NCBI RefSeq assembly: GCF_003217515.1
Contig: NZ_QJSX01000013.1
Coordinates: forward strand, 62,001-126,000
Length of the DNA stretch: 64,000 nucleotides
Reading direction: 5' to 3'
Source of the DNA: Deinococcus yavapaiensis KR-236
GTDB taxonomy: Bacteria; Deinococcota; Deinococci; Deinococcales; Deinococcaceae
Positions 34,302 through 42,514 of the stretch are shown in pieces. Numbering within the stretch: position 1 is the first letter of the stretch; every line of letters starts with the position of its first letter. The notes beneath the pieces are model-generated. The model worked only from the letters and a program-made list of their open reading frames with translations, ran no database searches and was not told the DNA's origin. The position numbers and the translations under genes are program-made.

Positions 34302-37300
34302 GTGAATCGAAGTGCCATCAAGAAGTTCGCCACGTGGGCCCGTGTCGCTCTGCGCGACGGGGCCAAAGCTCGCTTAAGTCAATTCGGCATCACCGAGAAG
34401 GGGGTCATGTCGGCCCGGCGCATCGAAGGTGGTCTCATCATCGGCGACCGCATCCTTACGCTGGAGACGCACGAAGTCGGGCAGTACCACGACCTCCTCG
34501 CGCACCTAGCGCGCACGAGCTACGCGCACGTCGTGGACGAAATCGCGTACACGTGGTTCAACCGCATTGCCGCCCTGCGCTACATGGAACTCAACGACCT
34601 CAGCGAGCGCGTCTTGAGTTCGAGCGCAGGCGGCGTCGAACCTGACCTACTCGTGAACGCTGATCTCCTCGCAAGTTCCGGGGACCTGGAAGGCGTCACC
34701 CTCGTCAACCTCGAAGCGTGGCGGGGAAGCGCGCCCGCCGGGCAAGAGCGTGAGTTCGTGTACCGCAAGTTGCTCGTCGCGCAGTCCCGCGCCCTGAGGA
34801 CCGCCCTGCCCTTCTTGTTCGAAGGCAAGCTGTACCTCGAACTGTTCACGCCCGCGAACCTGTTGCACAGCGACGGCGTTCTACGCCGCATGATCACAGA
34901 CATCCCCGAGGAAGACTGGCAGGACATCGAGATTGTCGGGTGGTTGTACCAGTTCTACATCAGCGACCGCAAAGACGAGGTGATGGGTCAGAAGGGCAAG
35001 TACGCCGTCGAGGACATTCCCGCCGCGACGCAACTGTTCACGCCACACTGGATCGTGCGGTACATGGTGGAGAACTCCCTCGGACGCGTGTGGCTCGAAG
35101 CGCACCCGGACAGCACACTGCGCGAGTACATGCCATATTACCTCGAAAGCGAAAACGAGCCGCCCCCCGCGAACCCCGACCTTCGGCCCGAAGACCTCAA
35201 GGTCATGGACCCCGCGTGTGGCAGCGGGCACATCCTCGTGTACGCCTTCGACCTCCTCGCGCACATCTACCGCGAGCGAGGGTACAGCGACCGTGAGATT
35301 CCCGAGCTCATCCTCACGCACAACCTCCACGGCGTCGACATTGACGAGCGCGCCGCGCAACTTGCATCGTTTGCCGTCACCATGAAAGCTGCGGGCCTGA
35401 ACCGCCGCGTTTTGCGCCGCCCGCCGAACCTCAATGTCGCCCAAGTCAAGAGCACGCGGGGTCTCAATTTACCCACTGTGCCCGTATCCGGCTTCGACAA
35501 GAAAGCGTGGGAAGCGCTCGTCACCGCCTTCCGAGACGCTGACCACCTCGGTAGTCTCATCATGCCACCCGAATTCTACCCTGAGACGTTGAGGGGGCAG
35601 TTGAAAGCGTTGGAGCAAAGTGGGGCGTTGCTGGAAGAAGGTTTGCTTGAGAACTTGAATGACCTGTTGAAGCAAGCGGAATTGTTGCAGCAGAAGTATG
35701 ATGCGGTGGTAGCAAATCCGCCATACATGGGAAGCGACAGATTTCACCCCCTACTGTACACTTTTATTGAGTCTCATTACAGGAATGCACTGCCCGACCT
35801 CTACGCAGCAATGATGCTGAGATGTATAAGCATGACCATCCATAACGGGGTTATGTCTATGATCAATCAAAGCGCCTGGATTTATTTATCAACATTTAAG
35901 TCTTTGAGAAAGGATTTGATCGGATCCATCTACATCAGCAATCTTTTGCACTTAGGAACTCGGACCTTCCCTGAAATATCAGGTGAGGTAGTGCAAAACG
36001 TCGCATTTTGCGTAACACCATCTCAACAGAAATCTACAAGTCTCTTTATAGATTTAACGGGCGGCACGAGTTCGGAGGACAAGAGGCAGATTTTTCTATC
36101 ACGTGAACATAGGTATAGAAAAACACTACAAGAATTCACGCATATTGATGGATATGTGTTTGCATATTGGCTATCAGCAAAGATGATCGAATCCATGAGT
36201 ATTAGCAGGCTAAAGGATTATGGATCTGCTAGGCAAGGAATTAAGACTGGAGACAATACTCGCTTCTTGAGATATTGGTACGAGGTAAACAATGTAGACA
36301 TACAAAGCACGTGGTATTACTGCACCAAAGGAGGACCCTTTAGGCGATGGTACGGCAATAACGAGTATGTATTAAATTGGAAGAACAGCGGTCGTGAGAT
36401 ACGCAATTTCAAGGATCATGAAGGTAGACTTAAGAGTAGACCACAAAACACGCATTTATTCTTTAAAATGGGCTTCACCTGGTCTTCTATCTCGTCCGGG
36501 CCTTTTTCAGCACGCTATACGCCAGAAGGTTTCACATTTGAGTCGACGGGCTCAATGTACTTCCCAATAGGCGCGGACATCTTTCGAATTCTTGGGTACG
36601 TGAACTCCAAAGTTGCCCAAGAAGTTTTTAAAGTTACCGCCCCCGATCTTCATTATACGGAAGGAGCATTGCAGTCGCTGCCATACCTTACGGATGCTGG
36701 CCGGGATACTGAAGTGAGTTCCGCAATTGAAATTTCTAAACATGATTGGGACAACTTCGAGAACTCGTGGGACTTCCAAACCCATCCTCTTCTGCGTCAT
36801 AACACCTCATTTCTGTTCGACGCCTTCGCCGCTTGGCAGCAGCAATCTGAGGACGCCTTCCAGGAACTCAAACGCCTCGAAGAAGAAAACAACCGCTACT
36901 GGATCGACGCCTACGGCTTGCAAGACGAACTCACGCCCGACGTGCCCGACGAGCAGATCACCATCCGCCACGCCCATCGTGAGCGTGACGCGAAATCGCT
37001 CATCTCGTACGCCGTGGGCTGCATGATGGGCCGTTATAGCCTCGACATGCCTGGCCTCGTCCACGCCGGGCAACCGTTCAACCCGAGCAAGCACACGACC
37101 TTCCCTGCGGACAAAGACGGCATCCTGCCAATCACGAGTGCGCCCTTCTTCGAAGACGACCTCGCCGCACGCTTTACGGACTTCCTACGTATCGCCTACG
37201 GCCCCGAGAAGCTCGAGGAGAACCTTCGCTGGATCGCCGAGTCGCTGGGCCTCAAAGGCAACGAGAATGCCCGGGACCGCATTCGGCGGTACTTCGTGTC

Positions 37301-37781
37301 GGAGTTCGTGTCAGACCACGTACAGACGTACAAGAAGCGACCGATCTACTGGCTGTTCACGAGCGGGAAACGTCGCGCGTTCGGCGCGTTCATGTACCTG
37401 CACCGTTACACGCCCGACACGCTCGCACGCCTGCGCACGGATTACCTGCTGGAGTTGCAAGTGAAGCTCGAAGCGGAATTGACGCGCGCCGTCGACGACC
37501 TCGAACGTGCGACGGGCGCGAACCGCAAGAAGGCCGAGACGCGCGTGAAGGACCTCCGCGGGGACCTCGAGGAGATCCGCGCGTACCAAGCGAAAGTGCA
37601 AGACGTCGCCGACCGCCGCATCGAACTCGACCTCGACGACGGCGTGGCGTACAACTACACGCGCTTCAAAGGACTCGTGTACGAAGGCGCGGACCTCAAA
37701 ATGGCCGACCTTGAGAAGAAAGCGCAGTGGAAGCTCGACCTGCTCGCGCAGCAAGCCAAGCCCCTCGTCAGCACCGATTGA
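34302..37781 (+). CDS. pglX: BREX adenine-N6 methyltransferase PglX
   Basis: A 1159-residue methyltransferase that marks host DNA at a non-palindromic site so that BREX ignores it. Motif I, DPACGSGHILVYAFDLL, is near residue 305 and the catalytic NPPYMGSDRF near 471, the order of gamma-class N6-adenine enzymes. The start is GTG, three bases after the brxC stop. From about 35700 to 36830 (residues 470-845) the DNA turns clearly AT-rich, with codons such as ATA, TTA and AGA that are rare elsewhere. This covers the target-recognition region and then returns to the GC-rich style. It points to replacement of the specificity part by recombination. The frame is intact. Confidence 0.95.
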   Translation: MNRSAIKKFATWARVALRDGAKARLSQFGITEKGVMSARRIEGGLIIGDRILTLETHEVGQYHDLLAHLARTSYAHVVDEIAYTWFNRIAALRYMELNDLSERVLSSSAGGVEPDLLVNADLLASSGDLEGVTLVNLEAWRGSAPAGQEREFVYRKLLVAQSRALRTALPFLFEGKLYLELFTPANLLHSDGVLRRMITDIPEEDWQDIEIVGWLYQFYISDRKDEVMGQKGKYAVEDIPAATQLFTPHWIVRYMVENSLGRVWLEAHPDSTLREYMPYYLESENEPPPANPDLRPEDLKVMDPACGSGHILVYAFDLLAHIYRERGYSDREIPELILTHNLHGVDIDERAAQLASFAVTMKAAGLNRRVLRRPPNLNVAQVKSTRGLNLPTVPVSGFDKKAWEALVTAFRDADHLGSLIMPPEFYPETLRGQLKALEQSGALLEEGLLENLNDLLKQAELLQQKYDAVVANPPYMGSDRFHPLLYTFIESHYRNALPDLYAAMMLRCISMTIHNGVMSMINQSAWIYLSTFKSLRKDLIGSIYISNLLHLGTRTFPEISGEVVQNVAFCVTPSQQKSTSLFIDLTGGTSSEDKRQIFLSREHRYRKTLQEFTHIDGYVFAYWLSAKMIESMSISRLKDYGSARQGIKTGDNTRFLRYWYEVNNVDIQSTWYYCTKGGPFRRWYGNNEYVLNWKNSGREIRNFKDHEGRLKSRPQNTHLFFKMGFTWSSISSGPFSARYTPEGFTFESTGSMYFPIGADIFRILGYVNSKVAQEVFKVTAPDLHYTEGALQSLPYLTDAGRDTEVSSAIEISKHDWDNFENSWDFQTHPLLRHNTSFLFDAFAAWQQQSEDAFQELKRLEEENNRYWIDAYGLQDELTPDVPDEQITIRHAHRERDAKSLISYAVGCMMGRYSLDMPGLVHAGQPFNPSKHTTFPADKDGILPITSAPFFEDDLAARFTDFLRIAYGPEKLEENLRWIAESLGLKGNENARDRIRRYFVSEFVSDHVQTYKKRPIYWLFTSGKRRAFGAFMYLHRYTPDTLARLRTDYLLELQVKLEAELTRAVDDLERATGANRKKAETRVKDLRGDLEEIRAYQAKVQDVADRRIELDLDDGVAYNYTRFKGLVYEGADLKMADLEKKAQWKLDLLAQQAKPLVSTD

Positions 37782-37787
37782 CTTCCT

Positions 37788-37809
37788 GCGGCCCCGCGAA
37801 CGGGGCCGC
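37788..37809 (+). terminator. Stem-loop after pglX
   Basis: Arms GCGGCCCCG and CGGGGCCGC around the tetraloop CGAA, seven bases past the pglX stop, followed by the pyrimidine-rich TTCTCTCC. It resembles an intrinsic terminator and may reduce expression of the genes beyond, which have their own signals. Confidence 0.65.
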
Positions 37810-37834
37810 TTCTCTCCAACATTCGAAGGACGCC

Positions 37835-38347
37835 ATGGCATCCATCCCGAACAACGAACAAGAACTTCAAGCGTGCGTGCGAAAGGCGAAACGCTTCGTC
37901 CGTCAAAGAGCGTTGATCTCCGGAGCGACACGCGCACTGCCCACAAAGGCACTGCTCGCAAGCGCATTGCCCCCGACGTTTGTGGCCGTCGATTGGGACC
38001 TGAGCGACATGACGATGAGCCTCGACCACGTGAATGGCATGTTCGGCTTGACGCCTCAGCAAATCGAGGCGTTGGAGGAGAGCCAGCGTCTCGCCGTTCA
38101 AACGGCCATCGCTCGTCTCGTGGACTCGGCGGTCGGCAAGTACCTCACGAAAGAGTTGATCGACGTGGTCCAAAGGCGTTCCGGCGTGACGACCGCGACG
38201 AAGCACGCCGCGAAGTACCTTCCGGTCGTGAACGGCGCGGTGGGGTACGGCACGTTCGTGGTGACGTGCGATCGGCACATCCTCGAGTGCGAGCAGGTCG
38301 TGCGCGCCGTGTGGGCTTCTAGACGAAACGGAGCGCGTGAGGCGTGA
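37835..38347 (+). CDS. Unknown protein inserted between pglX and pglZ
   Basis: A 170-residue protein from the ATG at 37835 (GAAGGA six bases upstream). It has no catalytic motif. The last 60 residues contain HAAKYLPVVNGAVGYGTFVV, a hydrophobic Gly/Val segment reminiscent of the membrane-associated end of DUF697/YcjF-type proteins; that likeness is weak. It is not a standard BREX component. Its stop overlaps the GTG of the next gene, so the two are a pair added to the operon. Confidence 0.7.
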   Translation: MASIPNNEQELQACVRKAKRFVRQRALISGATRALPTKALLASALPPTFVAVDWDLSDMTMSLDHVNGMFGLTPQQIEALEESQRLAVQTAIARLVDSAVGKYLTKELIDVVQRRSGVTTATKHAAKYLPVVNGAVGYGTFVVTCDRHILECEQVVRAVWASRRNGAREA

Positions 38348-39894
38348 CGGAACGCGACACCTTTTCGAGCGAGCCGTTCCCGATGATCGACTTCGCGGTG
38401 CGGGTCTTGCGCTGGCTCGCCTCGCGTCCGCCCGGCGCGCGGGCGACGTCGTCTGAGATCGCAGGCGAGCTCGGCGTGACCGATCCGAGCGTCGTACGGC
38501 AAGCGTGCGCCGCGTGGAAGGTGGGCGGCACGAAAGGATCGGGGTACGACCTCGACACGCTGCGCGACACGCTGTCGCGCGGGCTGCTGCCGGACGGGCC
38601 GGTGCGCGTGTCAAGCGACGGCCTCGGCGCCTTCGAGACGCTCTTACGCCGCTTCGTGCCGAGCGTGTTCGTGGCGTGGTCGAACGCGGAAGATGCAGAA
38701 GCGCACCTCGTCGGCCAGGACGCCTGGGACACGCTTCCCGCGTTCCTTCCGGTGTTCGCCCTCGGCGTCGAACGCTCGGACGCGCGGGGCAGCGTGACGT
38801 TGGCGGACGCGGTGCGCCTCACGCAAGTCACGCGGGTCATGACGCGCGGCGTGCCCGAACCGACCGCGTGGCGCATGCGGCGCTTGCTGGACGCCTTGAA
38901 CGAAGCGACCCTGCCGATCCTCTCCTCGACGGACGTGGCGGCGCTCATCGACGTGCCCAGTCACACCCTGCGCAAGGACTTGTCGCTGCTGGAGTTGGAA
39001 GCGGGCGTGCAAGGCATCGGCCTCTACCGCACGCGGCTCGTCGAAGGGTTGCGCGCGACGTTCGGCTTCGCGAACGCGGCGGCCGAGCACGTCGTGGTCG
39101 TGCCGAACTCCGACCTCGGTCGCGCGTGGGCGAGCGAGCCGCCACGCGCGGCGTTCCCGTTGGACGCGCGCGTGCGCGTGGCGTTCCACGACGAGAACGT
39201 GCCGCTCCGCGCGGACGGTTCGCTCACCGTGGTGTCCACGGATGACGTGACGCTGCCGTTCGCGGACGACGCCGTGCGCCTCGCGTTCGGTCCGAACACC
39301 GCGTGGACGGACTTGGCGTTCGACGTCACGAACGCCTTCTTGCACTTCCTGGTGCGCGTTCCACGACGGGCGAGCGACACGCCCGCCTCCCTCCCCTCCC
39401 CCGTGCGTCCTTCCCACATGGACCTGCCGCTGGGCGACGTCGCTATGGACGTTCCGCCTTCTTCTCCTCACCTGGAGGTGCCTCCTGTGACCGAACCGAC
39501 CGTATCGCCGAAAGCCGCCGCGTACCTCGACTTCCTTTCCGAGGAAGGCTTCCGCCCGCAACTCGACCAGGACGGCGACGTCAGCTTCAAGTTCGAAGGC
39601 GGGCATTACGTGCTGTTCACGCGCGATCCCGACCCGCGGTTCTTTCACTTGCTGTACCCGTTCTTCTTCGAGCACGACCCGGACGAAGACGGACCGCGCG
39701 TGCTCGCCACGGCGATGCACGTCACGAAGGACGTGAAAGTCGCGAAAGTCTACCCGGCGGGCGGCAACGACGTGAGTGCGAGCGTGGAGTTGTTCTTGCC
39801 GAACGCGGACGACTTCAAAGCGGTGCTGTCGCAGTCGTTGAGCGCGTTGCAGTACGCCGTGCGGCAGTTTCGCGCGGCGATGCAGGCGAATTGA
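38344..39894 (+). CDS. Double Rex-type winged-helix protein with YbjN-like C-terminal domain
   Basis: A 516-residue protein from a GTG overlapping the previous stop. Residues 15-85 align by eye with the Rex DNA-binding domain (ATSSEIAGELGVTDPSVVRQ, then GGTKGSGYDLDTLRDTL). Residues 180-245 do so again (SSTDVAALIDVPSHTLRKDL, then GVQGIGLYRTRLVEGLRATF). The next 100 residues follow the Rex Rossmann layout but VVVPNSDLG replaces the Gly-x-Gly-x-x-Gly NADH loop. After a Pro/Ser linker, residues 390-510 form a YbjN-like domain (EEGFRPQLDQDGDVSFKFEG, then FFHLLYPFFF), closely similar to the free protein at 56.3 kb. It is not a known BREX subunit; a regulator or DNA-binding adaptor is likely. Confidence 0.8.
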   Translation: MTERDTFSSEPFPMIDFAVRVLRWLASRPPGARATSSEIAGELGVTDPSVVRQACAAWKVGGTKGSGYDLDTLRDTLSRGLLPDGPVRVSSDGLGAFETLLRRFVPSVFVAWSNAEDAEAHLVGQDAWDTLPAFLPVFALGVERSDARGSVTLADAVRLTQVTRVMTRGVPEPTAWRMRRLLDALNEATLPILSSTDVAALIDVPSHTLRKDLSLLELEAGVQGIGLYRTRLVEGLRATFGFANAAAEHVVVVPNSDLGRAWASEPPRAAFPLDARVRVAFHDENVPLRADGSLTVVSTDDVTLPFADDAVRLAFGPNTAWTDLAFDVTNAFLHFLVRVPRRASDTPASLPSPVRPSHMDLPLGDVAMDVPPSSPHLEVPPVTEPTVSPKAAAYLDFLSEEGFRPQLDQDGDVSFKFEGGHYVLFTRDPDPRFFHLLYPFFFEHDPDEDGPRVLATAMHVTKDVKVAKVYPAGGNDVSASVELFLPNADDFKAVLSQSLSALQYAVRQFRAAMQAN

Positions 39895-39907
39895 TGGTCG
39901 CGCGCGC

Positions 39908-39913
39908 TATGGT
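39908..39913 (+). promoter_or_regulatory. Candidate leaderless -10 element for pglZ
   Basis: TATGGT ends nine bases before the GTG of pglZ and no ribosome-binding site lies between. With the stem-loop after pglX, it suggests that pglZ-brxL can be transcribed separately. Confidence 0.4.
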
Positions 39914-39922
39914 GCCTTTGAC

Positions 39923-42514
39923 GTGAGCACGGACCGCATTCAATCGAGCCTCAAGGAACTCTTCGACGCCGATCGGCATTGGCCGCACGAAGGACGCCGC
40001 GTCGTCTTCTGGTACGACGCCGCAGGCGAGTTCGAGGAGACGTTCGACACCCTCGCCTTGCCGGGCGTGCAGCGCGTGCGCCTCGCGGACACGCCGTTCA
40101 CCGTCAAACGCCGCTTGCTCATCGACGAGCCGGACGCGCCGTTTTTGCTGTACGCGCCGTTCGCGGAGCCCGCCCCACACGAGAATTGGTTGTACGACGT
40201 GCAGGCGGCCGGGCGGGTGTTCAGCGCGGACCGCGCGGCGATGCTGCACGCCGACTTCGGCTTCCTCGACCGTTCCCTCGAAAGCTTTCTGCGCGGGAAG
40301 TTGCGGTTCTTCGCGAGCAAGAAACGCGAGGAGGCCTTCCGGGCGCTCGGCGTGACGAAAAGCGCGAGCGCGTTCGACGTGCTGATCGCGATGCTGTCCG
40401 TGCTCGTCGGTTTGAAGGTCGCCGACGCGGCCCTCGTCGTGCGGCGCGTCCTGATGGGCGGCCTCGACGAACCGTCGAACGCCGTGTGGAACGAAGTCGT
40501 GAAGTACGTGACGCCCCAGGAGTTCTGGAGCGTGACGCGCGCGACCCTCAACTTCCCCGTCGATGGTGCGGTCGAGCCGACGCTGCGCCGCCTCTTCCTC
40601 GCGCTGGCCCTCACGCACCTGCGCCGCACCTTCGACGGCGCGTGGCCGGGCGGCAGCAGCCCGTGGAACGCGCCGCTGCTGATCGAACCGCCGCACGCGG
40701 CGTTCGTGTTCGTCGACGCGTGGCTGAAGCACGCCGAGGACGCGCCGCGCTTCGCGGACCTCCGCGCGGACGTCGAGGGGGACCTCGACGTGAAAAGTGT
40801 CTTCGAGAAGGCCGATCCGAGCGCGTTCGTGAACGTCGAGACCTTCGAGGCGTTCGACGAGTTGCTGCTCGCGCGCCTCACGGACGACGCGCGCTTCTCA
40901 CGGCGTCGCGCGGACGACGTCGCGGCGCTCATCGAACGGCGGCGCGGCACGTTCACCTTCCCCGCGTACTGGGAAGCGTACGCGGCCGTCGCGGCGGCCG
41001 CGGAGTTCTTGGAGCGCGAATCGACCCTCACGAGTTTGCCGCGCGACGCGGGCGCGCTTTTCGAAGCGTACGCGCGCAGCTTGCACCGCTTCGATCGCCT
41101 CTACCGGGCGTTCATGACGGCCGCGCACGCGAGCAGTGACGCGCAACGCGACGTGCTGCACGACCTGATCGAGCACGTGGAGCGCGTGTACGTGAACACC
41201 GTCCTCGATAAGGTCGGCGAAGCGTGGTCGGACGCGCTCGCCGCGAACGTCGAGGGGGTCGTGCACCGTCGGCAGCGGCAAGAACGCTTTTTCGACGTGT
41301 TCGTCAAACCGATCTTGGAGCGCGGCGAGAAAGTCTTCGTGATCGTGTCGGACGCGCTGCGGTACGAAGTCGCCGAGGAGCTCCGCGAGCGCCTCAAGGT
41401 GGAGTTGCGCGGCGAACCGGACCTCACGCCGCTGCTGGGCGTGCTGCCCAGCAAGACCGCGTGGGGCATGCCCGCCTTGCTGCCCGGCGAAGGACTCGCG
41501 TGGACCGCCCCGGACGTCATCAAACGCGGCGGCGTTTCGCTGTCGACCCTCGAGAAGCGTTCGGACGCCCTCGCCGCGACGGGAATTCCCGCGCGGGCCA
41601 TGCGCCTCGCGGACCTCGTGGGCATGCGCACCGAAGAAGGCCGCGCCCTGCTGCAGCCGCTGCGGCTCGTGTACCTGTACCACAACGTCATCGACGCGCT
41701 CGGGGATCACGCGCCGAGTGAAGCGCGCGTGCTTGAAGCGTGCGCGAACGCCGTCGAGGAACTCACGCGGGCCGTGAAACGCCTCGCGAACACCCTTAAC
41801 GCCACGCACGTCATCCTCACCGCCGACCACGGCTTTCTCTACCAACGCCTCGCGCTCGAAAGCGCCGAGAAGTTGCCGCTGCCGAAAGACGCGGGTGTCC
41901 TCGTGACGGACCGCCGCTTCGTGCTCGGCCGGGGTCTCGCCGAGGTGGCCGGCACGATTCGCGTGCCTCTCGCGACGTACCAAGCGCTCGACGCGCCCGA
42001 CGACCTCGTCGGCCTCTTCCCGAGGGGCGCGCTGCGCTTCGCGGTGCAAGGCGGCGGCGCGCAGTACGTGCACGGCGGCGCGAGCTTGCAGGAGTTGACG
42101 GTGCCCGCCTTGGTGTACAAGCACGTGCGGGCCGTGAAAGGCGACGACGGCCCCAGCCGCAAGGTCGGCGTGATCGTCGCGGCGACGCAACGCCGCGTCA
42201 CCACGAACACCTTCACGGTGCGCCTCGTGCAAACCGACGCCGTCTCGGACCGCGTGCGACCCCGCACCGTCACCGTCGCGCTGTACGACGCGAGCGGCGC
42301 GGCCATCACGGACGAACGCACGGTGGCGTTGTCGAGCGGCAGTCCCCACGCGGTGGAACGCGAAGTGCCCGTGCGCCTCACCATCGCCCGCGCGAACCTC
42401 GATTCCTCCAGCGCGTACCAGTTGATCGTGCGGGACGTGGAGGACGGCGCGGACGTGCTGCGCGAAGCGTGGACGGTGCGCCTCGCGATTTCGAACGACT
42501 TCGGAGACTTCTGA
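39923..42514 (+). CDS. pglZ: BREX phosphatase-like protein PglZ
   Basis: An 863-residue protein with the PglZ alkaline-phosphatase-superfamily domain in its C-terminal half. VFVIVSDALRYEVAEEL near residue 470 carries the metal-binding Asp, and VILTADHGFLYQRLAL near 633 the Asp-His pair. The N-terminal 350 residues are the usual helical region. PglZ is the common marker of all BREX types; it binds PglX and is essential for methylation and defence. The GTG start at 39923 is followed by a normal PglZ N-terminus. Its stop overlaps the brxL ATG. Confidence 0.95.
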   Translation: MSTDRIQSSLKELFDADRHWPHEGRRVVFWYDAAGEFEETFDTLALPGVQRVRLADTPFTVKRRLLIDEPDAPFLLYAPFAEPAPHENWLYDVQAAGRVFSADRAAMLHADFGFLDRSLESFLRGKLRFFASKKREEAFRALGVTKSASAFDVLIAMLSVLVGLKVADAALVVRRVLMGGLDEPSNAVWNEVVKYVTPQEFWSVTRATLNFPVDGAVEPTLRRLFLALALTHLRRTFDGAWPGGSSPWNAPLLIEPPHAAFVFVDAWLKHAEDAPRFADLRADVEGDLDVKSVFEKADPSAFVNVETFEAFDELLLARLTDDARFSRRRADDVAALIERRRGTFTFPAYWEAYAAVAAAAEFLERESTLTSLPRDAGALFEAYARSLHRFDRLYRAFMTAAHASSDAQRDVLHDLIEHVERVYVNTVLDKVGEAWSDALAANVEGVVHRRQRQERFFDVFVKPILERGEKVFVIVSDALRYEVAEELRERLKVELRGEPDLTPLLGVLPSKTAWGMPALLPGEGLAWTAPDVIKRGGVSLSTLEKRSDALAATGIPARAMRLADLVGMRTEEGRALLQPLRLVYLYHNVIDALGDHAPSEARVLEACANAVEELTRAVKRLANTLNATHVILTADHGFLYQRLALESAEKLPLPKDAGVLVTDRRFVLGRGLAEVAGTIRVPLATYQALDAPDDLVGLFPRGALRFAVQGGGAQYVHGGASLQELTVPALVYKHVRAVKGDDGPSRKVGVIVAATQRRVTTNTFTVRLVQTDAVSDRVRPRTVTVALYDASGAAITDERTVALSSGSPHAVEREVPVRLTIARANLDSSSAYQLIVRDVEDGADVLREAWTVRLAISNDFGDF

